The position numbers were made by a program, and so were the translations under genes. From contig PMZJ01000017.1 in assembly GCA_003170415.1 (NCBI GenBank), positions 1-57,910 on the forward strand: a stretch of 57,910 bases of DNA, read 5' to 3'. The notes beneath the pieces were generated by a model. It did no database searches. It was not told the origin of the DNA and saw only the letters and a program-made list of their open reading frames with translations. Numbering within the stretch: position 1 is the first letter of the stretch; each line of letters begins with the position of its first letter. Below, piece by piece: positions 8,299 to 16,877 of this stretch. This DNA comes from Phycisphaerales bacterium. GTDB taxonomy: Bacteria > Planctomycetota > Phycisphaerae > Sedimentisphaerales > Anaerobacaceae.

Positions 8299-9236
8299 TG
8301 GCACAAGCATTGTTCAATATTTTTGTATTTCCGGGGTTTTTGTTCGTCGCAGCGTTCGGGCTGACGGCTGAATACATCGACCGCAAACTTTACGCGCTGA
8401 TGCAGAACCGGATTGGGCCTCCGTGGTTTCAGCCCTTGGCTGATTTCATAAAGCTGTCGGCAAAAGAAGACGTAGTGCCGCAGCACGCTGACAAGCTTGT
8501 TTTCAAGCTGATGCCGATTGTCGCGATGACCTCGATTCTCACAGCGTTCATTTATATACCGATGTGGGGCTCAAACGCGTTATTCGCGTTCAAGGGCGAC
8601 CTTGTCGTTGTGATGTACCTGCTGACTGTCCCCACGCTGACGTATTTTCTCGGCGGGTGGTATTCGCGGAGTGTCTATTCGATGATTGGGGCGGCACGTT
8701 CGCTAACCCAGTTGTTCGCGTATGAGATTCCGCTGTTTTTGAGCATACTGGCGCCGGCGATGCTGGCGGATACATGGTCATTGAGCGGAATATCCGAATA
8801 CTTCAGCACGCATCCGTGGGCCATCCTGTTTAACATTGTGGGATTCGTAATCGCGATAATCGCCCTTCTGGGGAAACTGGAAAAGGTGCCGTTCGATATA
8901 CCCGAGGCGGAAACGGAAATCGTCGCGGGGGCGTTTACCGAATACAGCGGGCGATTGCTTGCGATGTTCCGATTGGCGATTGATATGGAGCTGGTCGTCG
9001 GTGCGTCGCTATTGGCGGCGGTGTTCCTGCCCTTCGGTCTGCACTATGGGCCGGCGGCGGGATTTGCCTTATACCTCGTAAAGGTGCTGTTCATAATAGG
9101 ACTTATCTCGCTGGCTCGCACAATTGTCGCCCGGCTGAGAATCGACCAGATGATTAACTTTTGCTGGAAGGTCATCGCGCCTCTGGCGTTTTTGCAGTTC
9201 CTCGCGGACCTGATTCTTAAGGGGGTTCACAACTAA
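8298..9236 (+). CDS. NuoH/HycD/MbhM-like membrane subunit
   Basis: 312 residues, about eight membrane helices. The hallmark cytoplasmic loop is present as VPFDIPEAETEIVAGAFTEY followed by SG, and LYALMQNRIGPPW near residue 35 matches the family. This subunit anchors the peripheral arm and lines the proton path. Start ATG overlaps the large-subunit stop by one base, showing a compact operon. Confidence 0.92.
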   Translation: MAQALFNIFVFPGFLFVAAFGLTAEYIDRKLYALMQNRIGPPWFQPLADFIKLSAKEDVVPQHADKLVFKLMPIVAMTSILTAFIYIPMWGSNALFAFKGDLVVVMYLLTVPTLTYFLGGWYSRSVYSMIGAARSLTQLFAYEIPLFLSILAPAMLADTWSLSGISEYFSTHPWAILFNIVGFVIAIIALLGKLEKVPFDIPEAETEIVAGAFTEYSGRLLAMFRLAIDMELVVGASLLAAVFLPFGLHYGPAAGFALYLVKVLFIIGLISLARTIVARLRIDQMINFCWKVIAPLAFLQFLADLILKGVHN

Positions 9237-9622
9237 TGTTTAGACCGGGAAAAATGACAAGCCAGGTGCTGCGGTCGCTTTTCAAGAAGCCGGTGACGTC
9301 GTTGTATCCGTTTGTGAAAACGCCGATGCCGAAGAATTTCCGCGGCAAACTGCGGTTCTACCAGGAAAGATGTATCGGCTGCAAAATGTGTATGAGGGAT
9401 TGCCCGTCCGCGGCGATTACGATTAAACCAGTCGGCGACAAGAAATTTATCGCCGAGATAGACCTCGCCAGGTGCCTGTACTGTGCCCAGTGCGTTGATA
9501 CCTGCCCCAAAAAGGCCCTCGAGGCCACGCCCGATTTCGAGCTGGCCCAGCTTGAACACGGCAAATTAAAGGTGGTTTTCGGTGACACCTCTCCAGTCAG
9601 CACTAAAACAGAAACTAAATAA
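9236..9622 (+). CDS. NuoI/HycF/MbhN-like ferredoxin subunit
   Basis: 128 residues. It has two [4Fe-4S] motifs: CIGCKMCMRDCP and CLYCAQCVDTCP. This subunit passes electrons to the small subunit. No NADH or formate dehydrogenase subunit follows, so the donor is probably a free ferredoxin (inference). The 3' end overlaps the protease gene by about 40 bases. Confidence 0.92.
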   Translation: MFRPGKMTSQVLRSLFKKPVTSLYPFVKTPMPKNFRGKLRFYQERCIGCKMCMRDCPSAAITIKPVGDKKFIAEIDLARCLYCAQCVDTCPKKALEATPDFELAQLEHGKLKVVFGDTSPVSTKTETK

Positions 9623-10127
9623 CGCCCGGCGAGTAGCCATATTAGGCGTCGGGTCGGAATTACGCGGCGATGACGTCGCTGGTCTTCTGGTAGCAAAACA
9701 AATCGAGAAAACAATCACAGAGCAACCTATATCGCCCCATTCGACTCGCCCCGATAAATCGGGCCTCGCTCAGGGTAAGCCGGAAGTCAGGGTTTTTATT
9801 GGCGAAACGGCGCCGGAAAATCTTACGGGTGAGATAAAAAAGTTTCAGCCGACGCATTTGATAATCATTGACGCCGCGGAACTTAATAAAGAGCCGGGAC
9901 ATATCGAGATAATGGAACCCGAAACAATCGGCGGAACGTCATTTTGCACGCATTCACTGCCCCTCAAGATAATAATTGGTTACCTGTTAGAGTCATTCAA
10001 GTTTCAGGCAATAATCATCGGCATACAGCCAAAGACGCTAACCTTCGGCGCACAGCCGACGAAAGAGGTTGTCGCCGCCGCCAAACATCTCGCCGAGACA
10101 ATCACCAAACTGCTTATAAACAAATAA
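9582..10127 (+). CDS. HycI-type hydrogenase maturation protease with repeat-encoded insert
   Basis: 181 residues. Family landmarks are VAILGVGSELRGDDVAG, IIIDAAELN and CTHSLPL, holding the acidic and His residues that bind nickel in HycI. It would check and trim the large subunit after nickel insertion. The odd feature is about 17 extra residues (STRPDKSGLAQG core) between the IEKTITEQ helix and the PEVRVFIGETAPENLTG strand; they are encoded by a dispersed repeat. Upstream of the overlap with the ferredoxin gene, ATG at 9582 is the only sensible start. Confidence 0.87.
   Translation: MTPLQSALKQKLNNARRVAILGVGSELRGDDVAGLLVAKQIEKTITEQPISPHSTRPDKSGLAQGKPEVRVFIGETAPENLTGEIKKFQPTHLIIIDAAELNKEPGHIEIMEPETIGGTSFCTHSLPLKIIIGYLLESFKFQAIIIGIQPKTLTFGAQPTKEVVAAAKHLAETITKLLINK
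9733..9778 (+). repeat. Dispersed palindromic repeat inside hycI
   Basis: The core CCCCGATAAATCGGG is a hairpin, flanked by TTCGACTCG on the left and CTCGCTCAGGG on the right. The same element lies on the other strand at 26405-26452 between tRNA-Ala and 23S. There the minus-strand reading gives STHPDKSGFAQG, against STRPDKSGLAQG here. The insert keeps the frame. Confidence 0.75.
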
Positions 10128-10131
10128 CCTG

Positions 10132-10162
10132 AACCACAGATTACGCAGATTTCACTGATTCA
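10132..10162 (+). repeat. Dispersed repeat, CACAGATT family
   Basis: AACCACAGATTACGCAGATT followed by TCACTGATTCAT, directly after the hycI stop codon. It is the same family as 1-60 and 29974-29993. The rest of the gap to 10275 shows no clear gene or terminator. Confidence 0.7.
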
Positions 10163-10275
10163 TAAGCCCTTGGCTTGATTAAGTAGTCCTCGTTTCCAGC
10201 CGACATAACCAGTGCATAAGCGAGATAAGAGCCACCCAACACCCGATAAGCATCACTTCGCAGAGAGGATAAGAT

Positions 10276-10722
10276 ATGGAAAATAAAACCATCTCACTTT
10301 CCGAAACAGCAATTACGCTCAAAGATACTTGCCAAAAAATACCGGCCGAAATGATGCCGATTGAGGCTTCACTTGATCTTGACGAACTTGGAATATTATT
10401 AAAAAAATTGATCGAGGAAGGCAAATTGTTCGCAGAGCCAGCGAAATGGGAACGCAATATTTTTTGCCATTCGCCGGGATGCTTGATTCTCACGAAATCT
10501 GGTTTGGTGTTTATGCCACACTTACTTTTAAGTGTTCTCCGCAAGACCGTTATAATCCCTTTAGGAGCAATTGATAGGACTGAATTGGGAGATAATTTTA
10601 TGATGCGAGGAGTCATACACATTGTTCTTAAAGAATCTGTGGGAAATCGTGCTCGCTATACGTTTTTCCTTGGTAACAAAAGGGACGAGTTTGTCAGGCA
10701 CGCTGGGGAGTTGTTGTTGTAA
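10276..10722 (+). CDS. Hypothetical protein, possible PH/GRAM-like domain
   Basis: 148 residues, not recognised by name. The start has GAGAGGATAAG upstream, an acceptable ribosome site. Residues 1-65 are helical and acidic; residues 70-145 alternate short strands (CLILTKSGLVFMPHLL, TVIIPLGAIDRTEL, HIVLKESV, RYTFFLG) and end in a helix. That is the look of bacterial PH- or GRAM-like domains. The composition is more AT-rich than the operon before it, suggesting accessory origin. No signal peptide or membrane helix. Confidence 0.6.
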   Translation: MENKTISLSETAITLKDTCQKIPAEMMPIEASLDLDELGILLKKLIEEGKLFAEPAKWERNIFCHSPGCLILTKSGLVFMPHLLLSVLRKTVIIPLGAIDRTELGDNFMMRGVIHIVLKESVGNRARYTFFLGNKRDEFVRHAGELLL

Positions 10723-10812
10723 TGTTATGTTGTAAAACGATCGTGGGCAGTAAATAAGAAAAACGATAAACGCCCCCATTTACTCTATAAGGCAGATGGA
10801 GAAATACAAACT

Positions 10813-11361
10813 ATGAGTATAACTGTAACAAAAGCAGATGCGTTCAAGTCGTTTTTTCCATTTATCAAAGATTGGGACAGGAAGAATAATATAAGCTACC
10901 ATCTCCAATTCGTTGAGTTTCTTCACAAAATAGGAAAAATACATGACCCCCAATTGACGACTCGTTCGCTACTTATAAAAACGATAATCATAGAATACTT
11001 CACGATTATCGAGGCTGTGGTTGACGCTATACTCTGCCAGCTTGAAGTAAAGGTTTGTGAGACCAAATTTGTCCCTATCGACATAGACGAACGTACAAGT
11101 GCTGAACGGTTATTTGAGCTTGCCAAAAAATACGGAGTTGTCGATAATGACACACATAGCAAACTGGGCCAACTAAAAAAATTACGGAACAGAATTCATA
11201 TCAAAAAGCCGCATAAGAATCAAAAATCTGAATACGAAGCGTATACTATTGACCTTTTGAAGCAACATCAGAAACTATATAGCGAAGTTTTGTGTTATTT
11301 ATTTGAAAAGAATAGCGTGGATAAAACTCGATTCCCCTGGCCCTGGGATCAGAAAAAGTAA
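10813..11361 (+). CDS. Hypothetical helical protein, HEPN-like
   Basis: 182 residues, nearly all helix. The stretch GQLKKLRNRIHIKK near residue 130 resembles the R-N-x-x-H motif that marks HEPN domains, although the Arg-His spacing is one shorter than usual. Residues 45-75 form a hydrophobic helix (TIIIEYFTIIEAVVDAIL) as in DUF4145-like HEPN proteins. HEPN proteins are often RNases of defence or toxin systems; no nucleotidyltransferase partner is next to it. AT-rich like its upstream neighbour. Function unknown. Confidence 0.55.
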   Translation: MSITVTKADAFKSFFPFIKDWDRKNNISYHLQFVEFLHKIGKIHDPQLTTRSLLIKTIIIEYFTIIEAVVDAILCQLEVKVCETKFVPIDIDERTSAERLFELAKKYGVVDNDTHSKLGQLKKLRNRIHIKKPHKNQKSEYEAYTIDLLKQHQKLYSEVLCYLFEKNSVDKTRFPWPWDQKK

Positions 11362-11363
11362 AC

Positions 11364-11386
11364 TACTACGGGTTTCACCCGTAGTA
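11364..11386. other. Perfect hairpin after the HEPN-like gene
   Basis: TACTACGGGT pairs with ACCCGTAGTA over a TTC loop, just after the stop codon at 11361. No T-run follows. It resembles other short GGGT...ACCC dispersed hairpins in the window and may double as a weak terminator. Confidence 0.5.
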
Positions 11387-11401
11387 TTGCGGTGGAATAA
11401 T

Positions 11402-11429
11402 AAAAAAAAACCCCGAATGTTTTCGGGGG
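11402..11429 (-). terminator. Intrinsic terminator of the pyrophosphatase gene
   Basis: On the minus strand, CCCCCGAA and TTCGGGG form a stem with a four-base loop, followed by nine T residues. It lies about 30 bases after the pyrophosphatase stop codon. Confidence 0.8.
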
Positions 11430-11460
11430 CTTTGAAAATCAGTGAAATATGTGGCTGCCT

Positions 11461-13878
11461 TTAATCCTCGTCTTTAATTCTCATTCCGTAGAAGGAACGA
11501 GCGACGAAAAACGCTGAGATGACAAAGAATACAATCGCCAGGGTGATGTTGACCCTCCTGCTCAAAACAAGAGCAAGCTCGATAGCCAGAACGCCGAACA
11601 GGGTGCTGAACTTGATGATGGGGTTCATCGAGACCGAAGAGGTGTCCTTGAAGGGGTCGCCGACGGTGTCGCCAATAACGGTTGCGGCGTGCAGCGCGGT
11701 GCCCTTTTCCCTGAGGTCAACTTCGACGTACTTCTTGGCGTTGTCCCATGCGCCGCCGGCGTTTGCCATAAAGATTGCCTGGTAGAGACCGAACAAAGCG
11801 ATTGAAATCAGGTAGCCGATGAAGAAATAGGGGTCAAGGCAGGCAAAGGCGAGCGTGCTGAAGAATATGACTAAGAACAGGTTTATCATACCCTTCTGGG
11901 CGAATTTGGTGCAAATCTCGACGACCTTGTTGCTGTCCTCGCTGGATGCCTTGGTCGCGCCTTCGAGCTTGATATTTTCTTTGATAAACTTCACGGCGTG
12001 ATATGCGCCGGTCGATACGGCCTGCGTGGATGCGGCCGTGAACCAGTAGATGATAGCGCCGCCGGCCATCAGGCCGAGCAGGAACGGGGGGTGCAGAATC
12101 GACAGGTTTGCGAGCAATTCGGGCTTGAGGCCCTGAGTGAGAATAATGATGATTGAGAAAATCATCGTGGTCGCACCGACGACTGCGGTGCCGATGAGGA
12201 CGGGCTTGGCGGTCGCTTTGAAGGTATTGCCCGCGCCGTCTGCTTCTTCGAGAAACCTCTTGGCCTTGTCGAAATTCGGCTCGAATCCAAATTCCTTTTT
12301 GATTTCTGCCTTGATATTCGGAATACTCTCAATCAGCGAAAGCTCATAAACGGACTGTGCGTTATCCGCCACGGGTCCGAATGAGTCAACGGCGATTGTT
12401 ACAGGTCCCATACTGAGGAAGCCGAACGCCACAAGGCCGAACGCGAATACCGAAGGAGCAATCATCATTACGTCTAAGCCGGTCGTGCTTACGCCATAGG
12501 CGATTGCCATCAGACCCATGATGCTCAGGCCCATCCAGTATGCGCTGAAATTGCCTGTGCAGAAGCCCGCGAGAATTGTCAGCGGCGCCCCGCCCTTGCG
12601 TGAGGCGTTGACAATGTTCTGAACATAAGCCGATTTGACGGCTGTGAACATATTGACTAATTCAGGAATCACTGCGCCGGCGATTGTTCCGCAGGTGATA
12701 ATCGAGGCGAATTTCCACCATATTGTGCCGTCGCCGAGATTCGGCAGGACAAGCCACGAAACGAGGTAGGTCAGTCCGATTGAGACAAACGAGGTCAGCC
12801 ATACAAGCGACAGCAACGGCTTCTCGAAATCCATTTTGTCAACGTTTTCAAATCTGGCTTTTGCAATGGTGGCATTGATCCAGTATGACCCGCTGCTTGC
12901 GAAAATCATTACAAGCCGCATAACGAAAATCCAGACAAGGAGCTGTACCTGTATAGCCGGGTCTTTGACGGCGAGCAGAATGAACGATATCAGCGCAACG
13001 CCTGTAACGCCGTAGGTCTCGAAACCGTCGGCGGTCGGGCCAACTGAGTCGCCCGCGTTATCGCCCGCGCAATCGGCTATGACGCCCGGATTGCGTGCGT
13101 CGTCTTCCTTGATATTGAAGACGATTTTCATAAGGTCGGAACCGATGTCGGCGATTTTGGTGAATACGCCGCCTGCGATTCTCAACACTGATGCGCCGAG
13201 CGATTCGCCGATAGCGAAGCCGATGAAGCAGGAGCCGGCGTATTTGGGGTCAATGAACAGCAGGATGCTGAGCATAACGAACAGTTCGATACTGATGAGC
13301 AGCATACCGATGCTCATACCGGATTTGAGCGGTATTTCGTAAACCGGGAATGGTTTGCCTTTCAAGCTTGCGAAGGCCGAGCGAGAATTGGCAAAGGTAT
13401 TAATTCTCATACCGAACCACGCGACGGTATAGCTGCCCGCGATACCTATCAAGCTGCATGCGAGGATTATAGCGACCGTGGCGTTCGGCATTTCACGCAG
13501 CAGGTGGAAATAGACCCATATAATTGCCGCGATGAGCGCCCAAAGAACGACAATGAATTTACCCTGTGTTAACAGGTATGTTTTGCAGGTGCCGTAGATA
13601 AGCTCAGAGATTTCGAGCATCGACTTGTGCACCTTCATATTCTTAATCTTGGAATACTGCACCATTCCGAAGACCATTCCGAAGACGCATATTACCAGCC
13701 CCCCGACTAACAACGACCAGCCGTCAATCCTGTCGCCGAAGAATTTGACTGACCTGAGGTCGGGCAATATCAGATCGGCTTCGCTGGCCATAGCCATCGG
13801 CACACCGCACAACAATGCGACCGCCGCTGCCAAAAACACCCTCATTGGCGTTACAGCACTTTTCAACCGTGTTTCCAC
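11461..13878 (-). CDS. hppA: Membrane-bound ion-pumping pyrophosphatase (V-type, likely H+)
   Basis: 805 residues, about 16 membrane helices, longer than the usual 650-750. It starts with GTG after AAGGAG, and its first 30 residues look like a signal peptide. Catalytic motifs are present in altered form: IADIGSDL, the NPGVIADCAGDNAGDSVGP stretch, and GDTVGDPFKDTSS near the C-terminus. GNTFKAT has Lys and Thr where potassium-independent enzymes have them, against Ala and Gly/Ala in potassium-dependent ones. It hydrolyses PPi and stores the energy as a proton gradient. Single-gene unit with its own terminator. The potassium and ion calls are inference, as the motif around them is divergent. Confidence 0.92.
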   Translation of the reverse strand: METRLKSAVTPMRVFLAAAVALLCGVPMAMASEADLILPDLRSVKFFGDRIDGWSLLVGGLVICVFGMVFGMVQYSKIKNMKVHKSMLEISELIYGTCKTYLLTQGKFIVVLWALIAAIIWVYFHLLREMPNATVAIILACSLIGIAGSYTVAWFGMRINTFANSRSAFASLKGKPFPVYEIPLKSGMSIGMLLISIELFVMLSILLFIDPKYAGSCFIGFAIGESLGASVLRIAGGVFTKIADIGSDLMKIVFNIKEDDARNPGVIADCAGDNAGDSVGPTADGFETYGVTGVALISFILLAVKDPAIQVQLLVWIFVMRLVMIFASSGSYWINATIAKARFENVDKMDFEKPLLSLVWLTSFVSIGLTYLVSWLVLPNLGDGTIWWKFASIITCGTIAGAVIPELVNMFTAVKSAYVQNIVNASRKGGAPLTILAGFCTGNFSAYWMGLSIMGLMAIAYGVSTTGLDVMMIAPSVFAFGLVAFGFLSMGPVTIAVDSFGPVADNAQSVYELSLIESIPNIKAEIKKEFGFEPNFDKAKRFLEEADGAGNTFKATAKPVLIGTAVVGATTMIFSIIIILTQGLKPELLANLSILHPPFLLGLMAGGAIIYWFTAASTQAVSTGAYHAVKFIKENIKLEGATKASSEDSNKVVEICTKFAQKGMINLFLVIFFSTLAFACLDPYFFIGYLISIALFGLYQAIFMANAGGAWDNAKKYVEVDLREKGTALHAATVIGDTVGDPFKDTSSVSMNPIIKFSTLFGVLAIELALVLSRRVNITLAIVFFVISAFFVARSFYGMRIKDED

Positions 13879-14029
13879 TATGTTCTCCTTAAAAATCCAG
13901 GTAATTAAGACATTACACCATTGCTAACCAGAAACATAAAGCCAAGCAGTTTAGCAGGAAAATCGGCAAATGCAAGTATTTTGCCGGGCTATAATAAAAT
14001 CGGCTAACAGTGCTGAAAAGCTTGATTTT

Positions 14030-14038
14030 TGGTATAAT
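14030..14038 (+). promoter_or_regulatory. Candidate extended -10 promoter
   Basis: TGGTATAAT gives a perfect TATAAT with an extended TGN element. No good -35 is visible. It lies about 95 bases before the orphan permease gene. The rest of 13879-14133 holds nothing else I can support. Confidence 0.4.
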
Positions 14039-14133
14039 ACAGTTTGGCATCGGCCGAAATACCCTGTCTTGAACGTTTTTGCCGAGGATTACGGCGACTA
14101 TGTTATAAAATAAAAAGGAGTTAAGCCAAAATA

Positions 14134-15501
14134 ATGCACTCGTTATATCGAACTTTGCGAACGGCGATACGCGCTTTAAGGCGTCATATTATGCGGTCGG
14201 CGTTGACTTGCTTAGGAATTGTCATCGGCATCGCTTCCGTCATCGCGATAATAGAAATAGGACAGGGAACATCTTACTCAATACAACAGGCCGTCGCGGC
14301 AATTGGCGCAAACGTTATACAAATCGACCCCGCCCATATAATTGTGGCGGGTGTCAGCACAGGGGCTGGAGGCAAGCCGTCGCTAAGTCCTGATGACTGC
14401 GCAGCGATTCTTCGCGAGTGCAGCGCGGTTCGCTGCGGCTCTCCGAGCGTCGATTGTCATATGCAGATTGTTTACGGCAATCGCAACTGGTCGCCGATGA
14501 GGATACTGGGAATATCGCCTGATTACTTTGTGGTGCGCAACTGGACGAACCTGGCTGATGGAGAAATGTTTACAGAGCATGACGTGGTAAGCGGGGCGAG
14601 GGTATGTTTAGTCGGGCAGACGATTGTCAAAGAGCTTTTCCAGGGCGAAAGTCCCATCGGCAAAGAGATACGCGTCAGAAACGTGGCGTTGAAGGTAATC
14701 GGGGTCCTCAGCGCAAAAGGCGCGAATATGATGGGCAGTGACCAAGACGATTTTGTCGCCGCGCCGTGGACAACCATCAAATTCCAGTTGTCGGGTCAGC
14801 GGCAATCGCAACAAACTGCTGCTCCATCAACAACGGCACAAGCCAAAGCCCTTAGCCAGCTCTATTCTACGCAGCAGGTCCAGCTTTACCCGCAGGAATC
14901 CGCGGCGCAGGCGGCGGACACACCCCAAATGACACGGTTTAATGACCTCGATGATATATGGGTATCTGCAGCATCGACGGAGGAAATCCCGGAGGCCATA
15001 CGTCAGATTACGAGCTTGCTGCGTGAACGGCATAAAATTGCGCCAGGCGCACTCGATGACTTCAGAATCCGTGACCTGACGGAAATTTCACAGACACTGG
15101 CCACAACACAAAGAACGATGATACACCTGCTGACTTGCGTGGCGTTGATATCTCTTATAGTCGGCGGTGTCGGTATTATGAACATAATGCTGGCTTCGGT
15201 AACAGAGCGAACGAGAGAAATTGGTATCCTAATGGCGATAGGCGCACGAGCCAGAGACATACTCTGGCAGTTCCTGACCGAGGCGGTAATTCTTTGTCTT
15301 CTCGGTGGTGCGGCGGGCATATTGCTTGGCCGGGGAGCATCAATCGCGGTTACGATGTTTCTGAAATGGAAGACAATGTCATCGGTGCCGGCGATAGCGG
15401 CCGCTTTTGTGGTCGCCGCCAGCGTAGGAATTATCTTCGGTTTTTATCCGGCGTGGAAGGCATCCCGCTTGGACCCGATTGAGGCCCTGCGTTATGAGTA
15501 G
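14134..15501 (+). CDS. Orphan MacB/FtsX-type ABC transporter permease
   Basis: 455 residues. The layout is an N-terminal membrane helix (LTCLGIVIGIASVIAI), a large periplasmic domain, then three C-terminal helices with the FtsX signature GVGIMNIMLASVTERTREIG. It closely parallels the permease at 19153-20529: shared segments include CLVGQTI, GESPIGKE, VLSAKGANMMG and DPIEALRYE. A Gln/Ser/Thr-rich linker sits in the periplasmic part. It has no ATPase or adaptor next to it, so it may use the ATPase at 18452 or be a duplicate leftover. Its stop is 2 bases from the convergent epimerase stop. Confidence 0.85.
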   Translation: MHSLYRTLRTAIRALRRHIMRSALTCLGIVIGIASVIAIIEIGQGTSYSIQQAVAAIGANVIQIDPAHIIVAGVSTGAGGKPSLSPDDCAAILRECSAVRCGSPSVDCHMQIVYGNRNWSPMRILGISPDYFVVRNWTNLADGEMFTEHDVVSGARVCLVGQTIVKELFQGESPIGKEIRVRNVALKVIGVLSAKGANMMGSDQDDFVAAPWTTIKFQLSGQRQSQQTAAPSTTAQAKALSQLYSTQQVQLYPQESAAQAADTPQMTRFNDLDDIWVSAASTEEIPEAIRQITSLLRERHKIAPGALDDFRIRDLTEISQTLATTQRTMIHLLTCVALISLIVGGVGIMNIMLASVTERTREIGILMAIGARARDILWQFLTEAVILCLLGGAAGILLGRGASIAVTMFLKWKTMSSVPAIAAAFVVAASVGIIFGFYPAWKASRLDPIEALRYE

Positions 15502-15503
15502 TC

Positions 15504-16712
15504 CTATTTGCTAATGGTCTCTAACCTGTGTATCGCCTCCAAGCAGGTTCGGGTATTGTGATAAGGGCATTTCCATTCCGAGACCTTGGGGTCCGTTAAA
15601 TCGGGTGAACCGCCGCACGAGACCTTCATAAACCATTCGCCCCCTTTGTGGTCAACGATGCAGCGGTCGATGAAGTTCCAGCTATTCAACGCGGCCTGGA
15701 GAAAATACTCTTTGCCTGAAAGCTGATAAGCGTTCAGAAAACCAACTACCGCTTCGGCCTGGGGCCACCACTCCTTGTCTGAATTGATTATATGCCCTGC
15801 CCTGCCCTCATAAAGCAATCCGCCATCCTTATCAAGCCCTTGCTTGAAAACCACTTCTGCCATTTTCAGGGCAATATCGGCGACCTCTTTTTTTAACGCG
15901 GGCTTTTCGAGAATTTCGGCCGCCTCATAAAGCAGCCAGCTTCCCTCAATATCGTGGCCGAAGGTGTATGAATCCGATTTGGGCCGCCAAAGCTCGTCGA
16001 AAAAGTGATTGAAGTGAAACGTTTTGCGGTCAATGATATGCTTTGTAAAGTTATCTATAAGGCCGAGAATTTTCTCCGCGACTTTCGGCTTTTCCTGGCA
16101 GCGATACAGATTCGTATAGCTCTCGATTATGTGGAGGTGGGTATTCATCGATTTCTTTTCGTTCATATCCTTGTTACTGAGGCGTGCGCCTTCGGCTATC
16201 GTCCAGTCGCGATTGCATACCTCGAAATAGCCGGTATTGGCTTTGTCGAAGCTGTGCCGCTCGATAAACTCGAACATCTCATTTGCCCGCTTGAGTGCGC
16301 CCGCGTCTTTTGTCGCGAGATAGTATTCGGCAAGCGCGTAAATATAAAACGCCTGGCCGTAAATCTTTTTCGAGTCATCAACGCATTGCCCGCGATAATC
16401 AACCTGCCAAAACACCCCGCCAAATTGATTATCCCAGAAATACTTGTTCAAATAATCGTAAGCCCATTTGGTAAGTTCAAAATATTTATGGTTGGCATCG
16501 AAGCGGTACATAGCCGCGAACGTCCAGAGAATTCTGGCGTTGAGTATCAATCCTTTGCCTGCGTGTTTATCTTTTACCAGGTCACGGCCGACGTGGCCCG
16601 CGAAACCGCCGAATTCATTATCAACAGTATGCTTTTGCCAGAACGGAATAATATTATCATACAATTCGCTTCTGACTCGTTTTTGAAATGCCTCTAAACT
16701 CTTTTCAATCAT
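15504..16712 (-). CDS. N-acylglucosamine 2-epimerase family, probable cellobiose 2-epimerase
   Basis: About 402 residues from the ATG at 16712 (a longer ATG start at 16724 is possible). Motifs of the alpha/alpha-barrel family are clear: RILWTFAAMYRF, YGQAFYIYALAEYY, THLHIIESYTNLYR, FGHDIEGSWLLYEA and KCPYHNTRTCLE. The His residues of these motifs match the catalytic ones of cellobiose 2-epimerase, which converts the reducing glucose of beta-1,4 disaccharides to mannose. No signal peptide, so cytoplasmic. A related copy lies at 30033-31244. It interrupts the efflux genes on the opposite strand. Confidence 0.85.
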   Translation of the reverse strand: MIEKSLEAFQKRVRSELYDNIIPFWQKHTVDNEFGGFAGHVGRDLVKDKHAGKGLILNARILWTFAAMYRFDANHKYFELTKWAYDYLNKYFWDNQFGGVFWQVDYRGQCVDDSKKIYGQAFYIYALAEYYLATKDAGALKRANEMFEFIERHSFDKANTGYFEVCNRDWTIAEGARLSNKDMNEKKSMNTHLHIIESYTNLYRCQEKPKVAEKILGLIDNFTKHIIDRKTFHFNHFFDELWRPKSDSYTFGHDIEGSWLLYEAAEILEKPALKKEVADIALKMAEVVFKQGLDKDGGLLYEGRAGHIINSDKEWWPQAEAVVGFLNAYQLSGKEYFLQAALNSWNFIDRCIVDHKGGEWFMKVSCGGSPDLTDPKVSEWKCPYHNTRTCLEAIHRLETISK

Positions 16713-16743
16713 AATTGTCCGCATCCTTATTTTTCGCCTGATT

Positions 16744-16764
16744 AGGCGGGTGAACCCCGCCCTA
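16744..16764. repeat. Short hairpin repeat (GGCGGG TGAA CCCCGCC)
   Basis: GGCGGG, TGAA and CCCCGCCC form a compact hairpin in the leader of the epimerase gene. It looks like one of the dispersed hairpins of this genome. It might also act on mRNA of the epimerase gene. Confidence 0.45.
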
Positions 16765-16849
16765 CGGCTAAAAAACCCAGGTTAGATATTATCTGCTGAC
16801 GCAGGATGAAGCAATCGTTTTGCCCCCACCTTTTGCATAAAACCTTGAT

Positions 16850-16877
16850 TTGGAAGGGGCAATTTTGGTATTATAAT
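16850..16877 (+). promoter_or_regulatory. Candidate sigma-70 promoter for the efflux operon
   Basis: TTGGAA, 16 bases, then a perfect TATAAT. The start point would lie near 16884, about 165 bases before the adaptor gene. No other strong promoter is seen between 16725 and 17049. Confidence 0.45.

Noticed and set aside
16005-16697. 230-residue plus-strand reading
   Set aside because: It lies wholly antisense to the well-supported epimerase gene, whose family motifs fix the coding strand.
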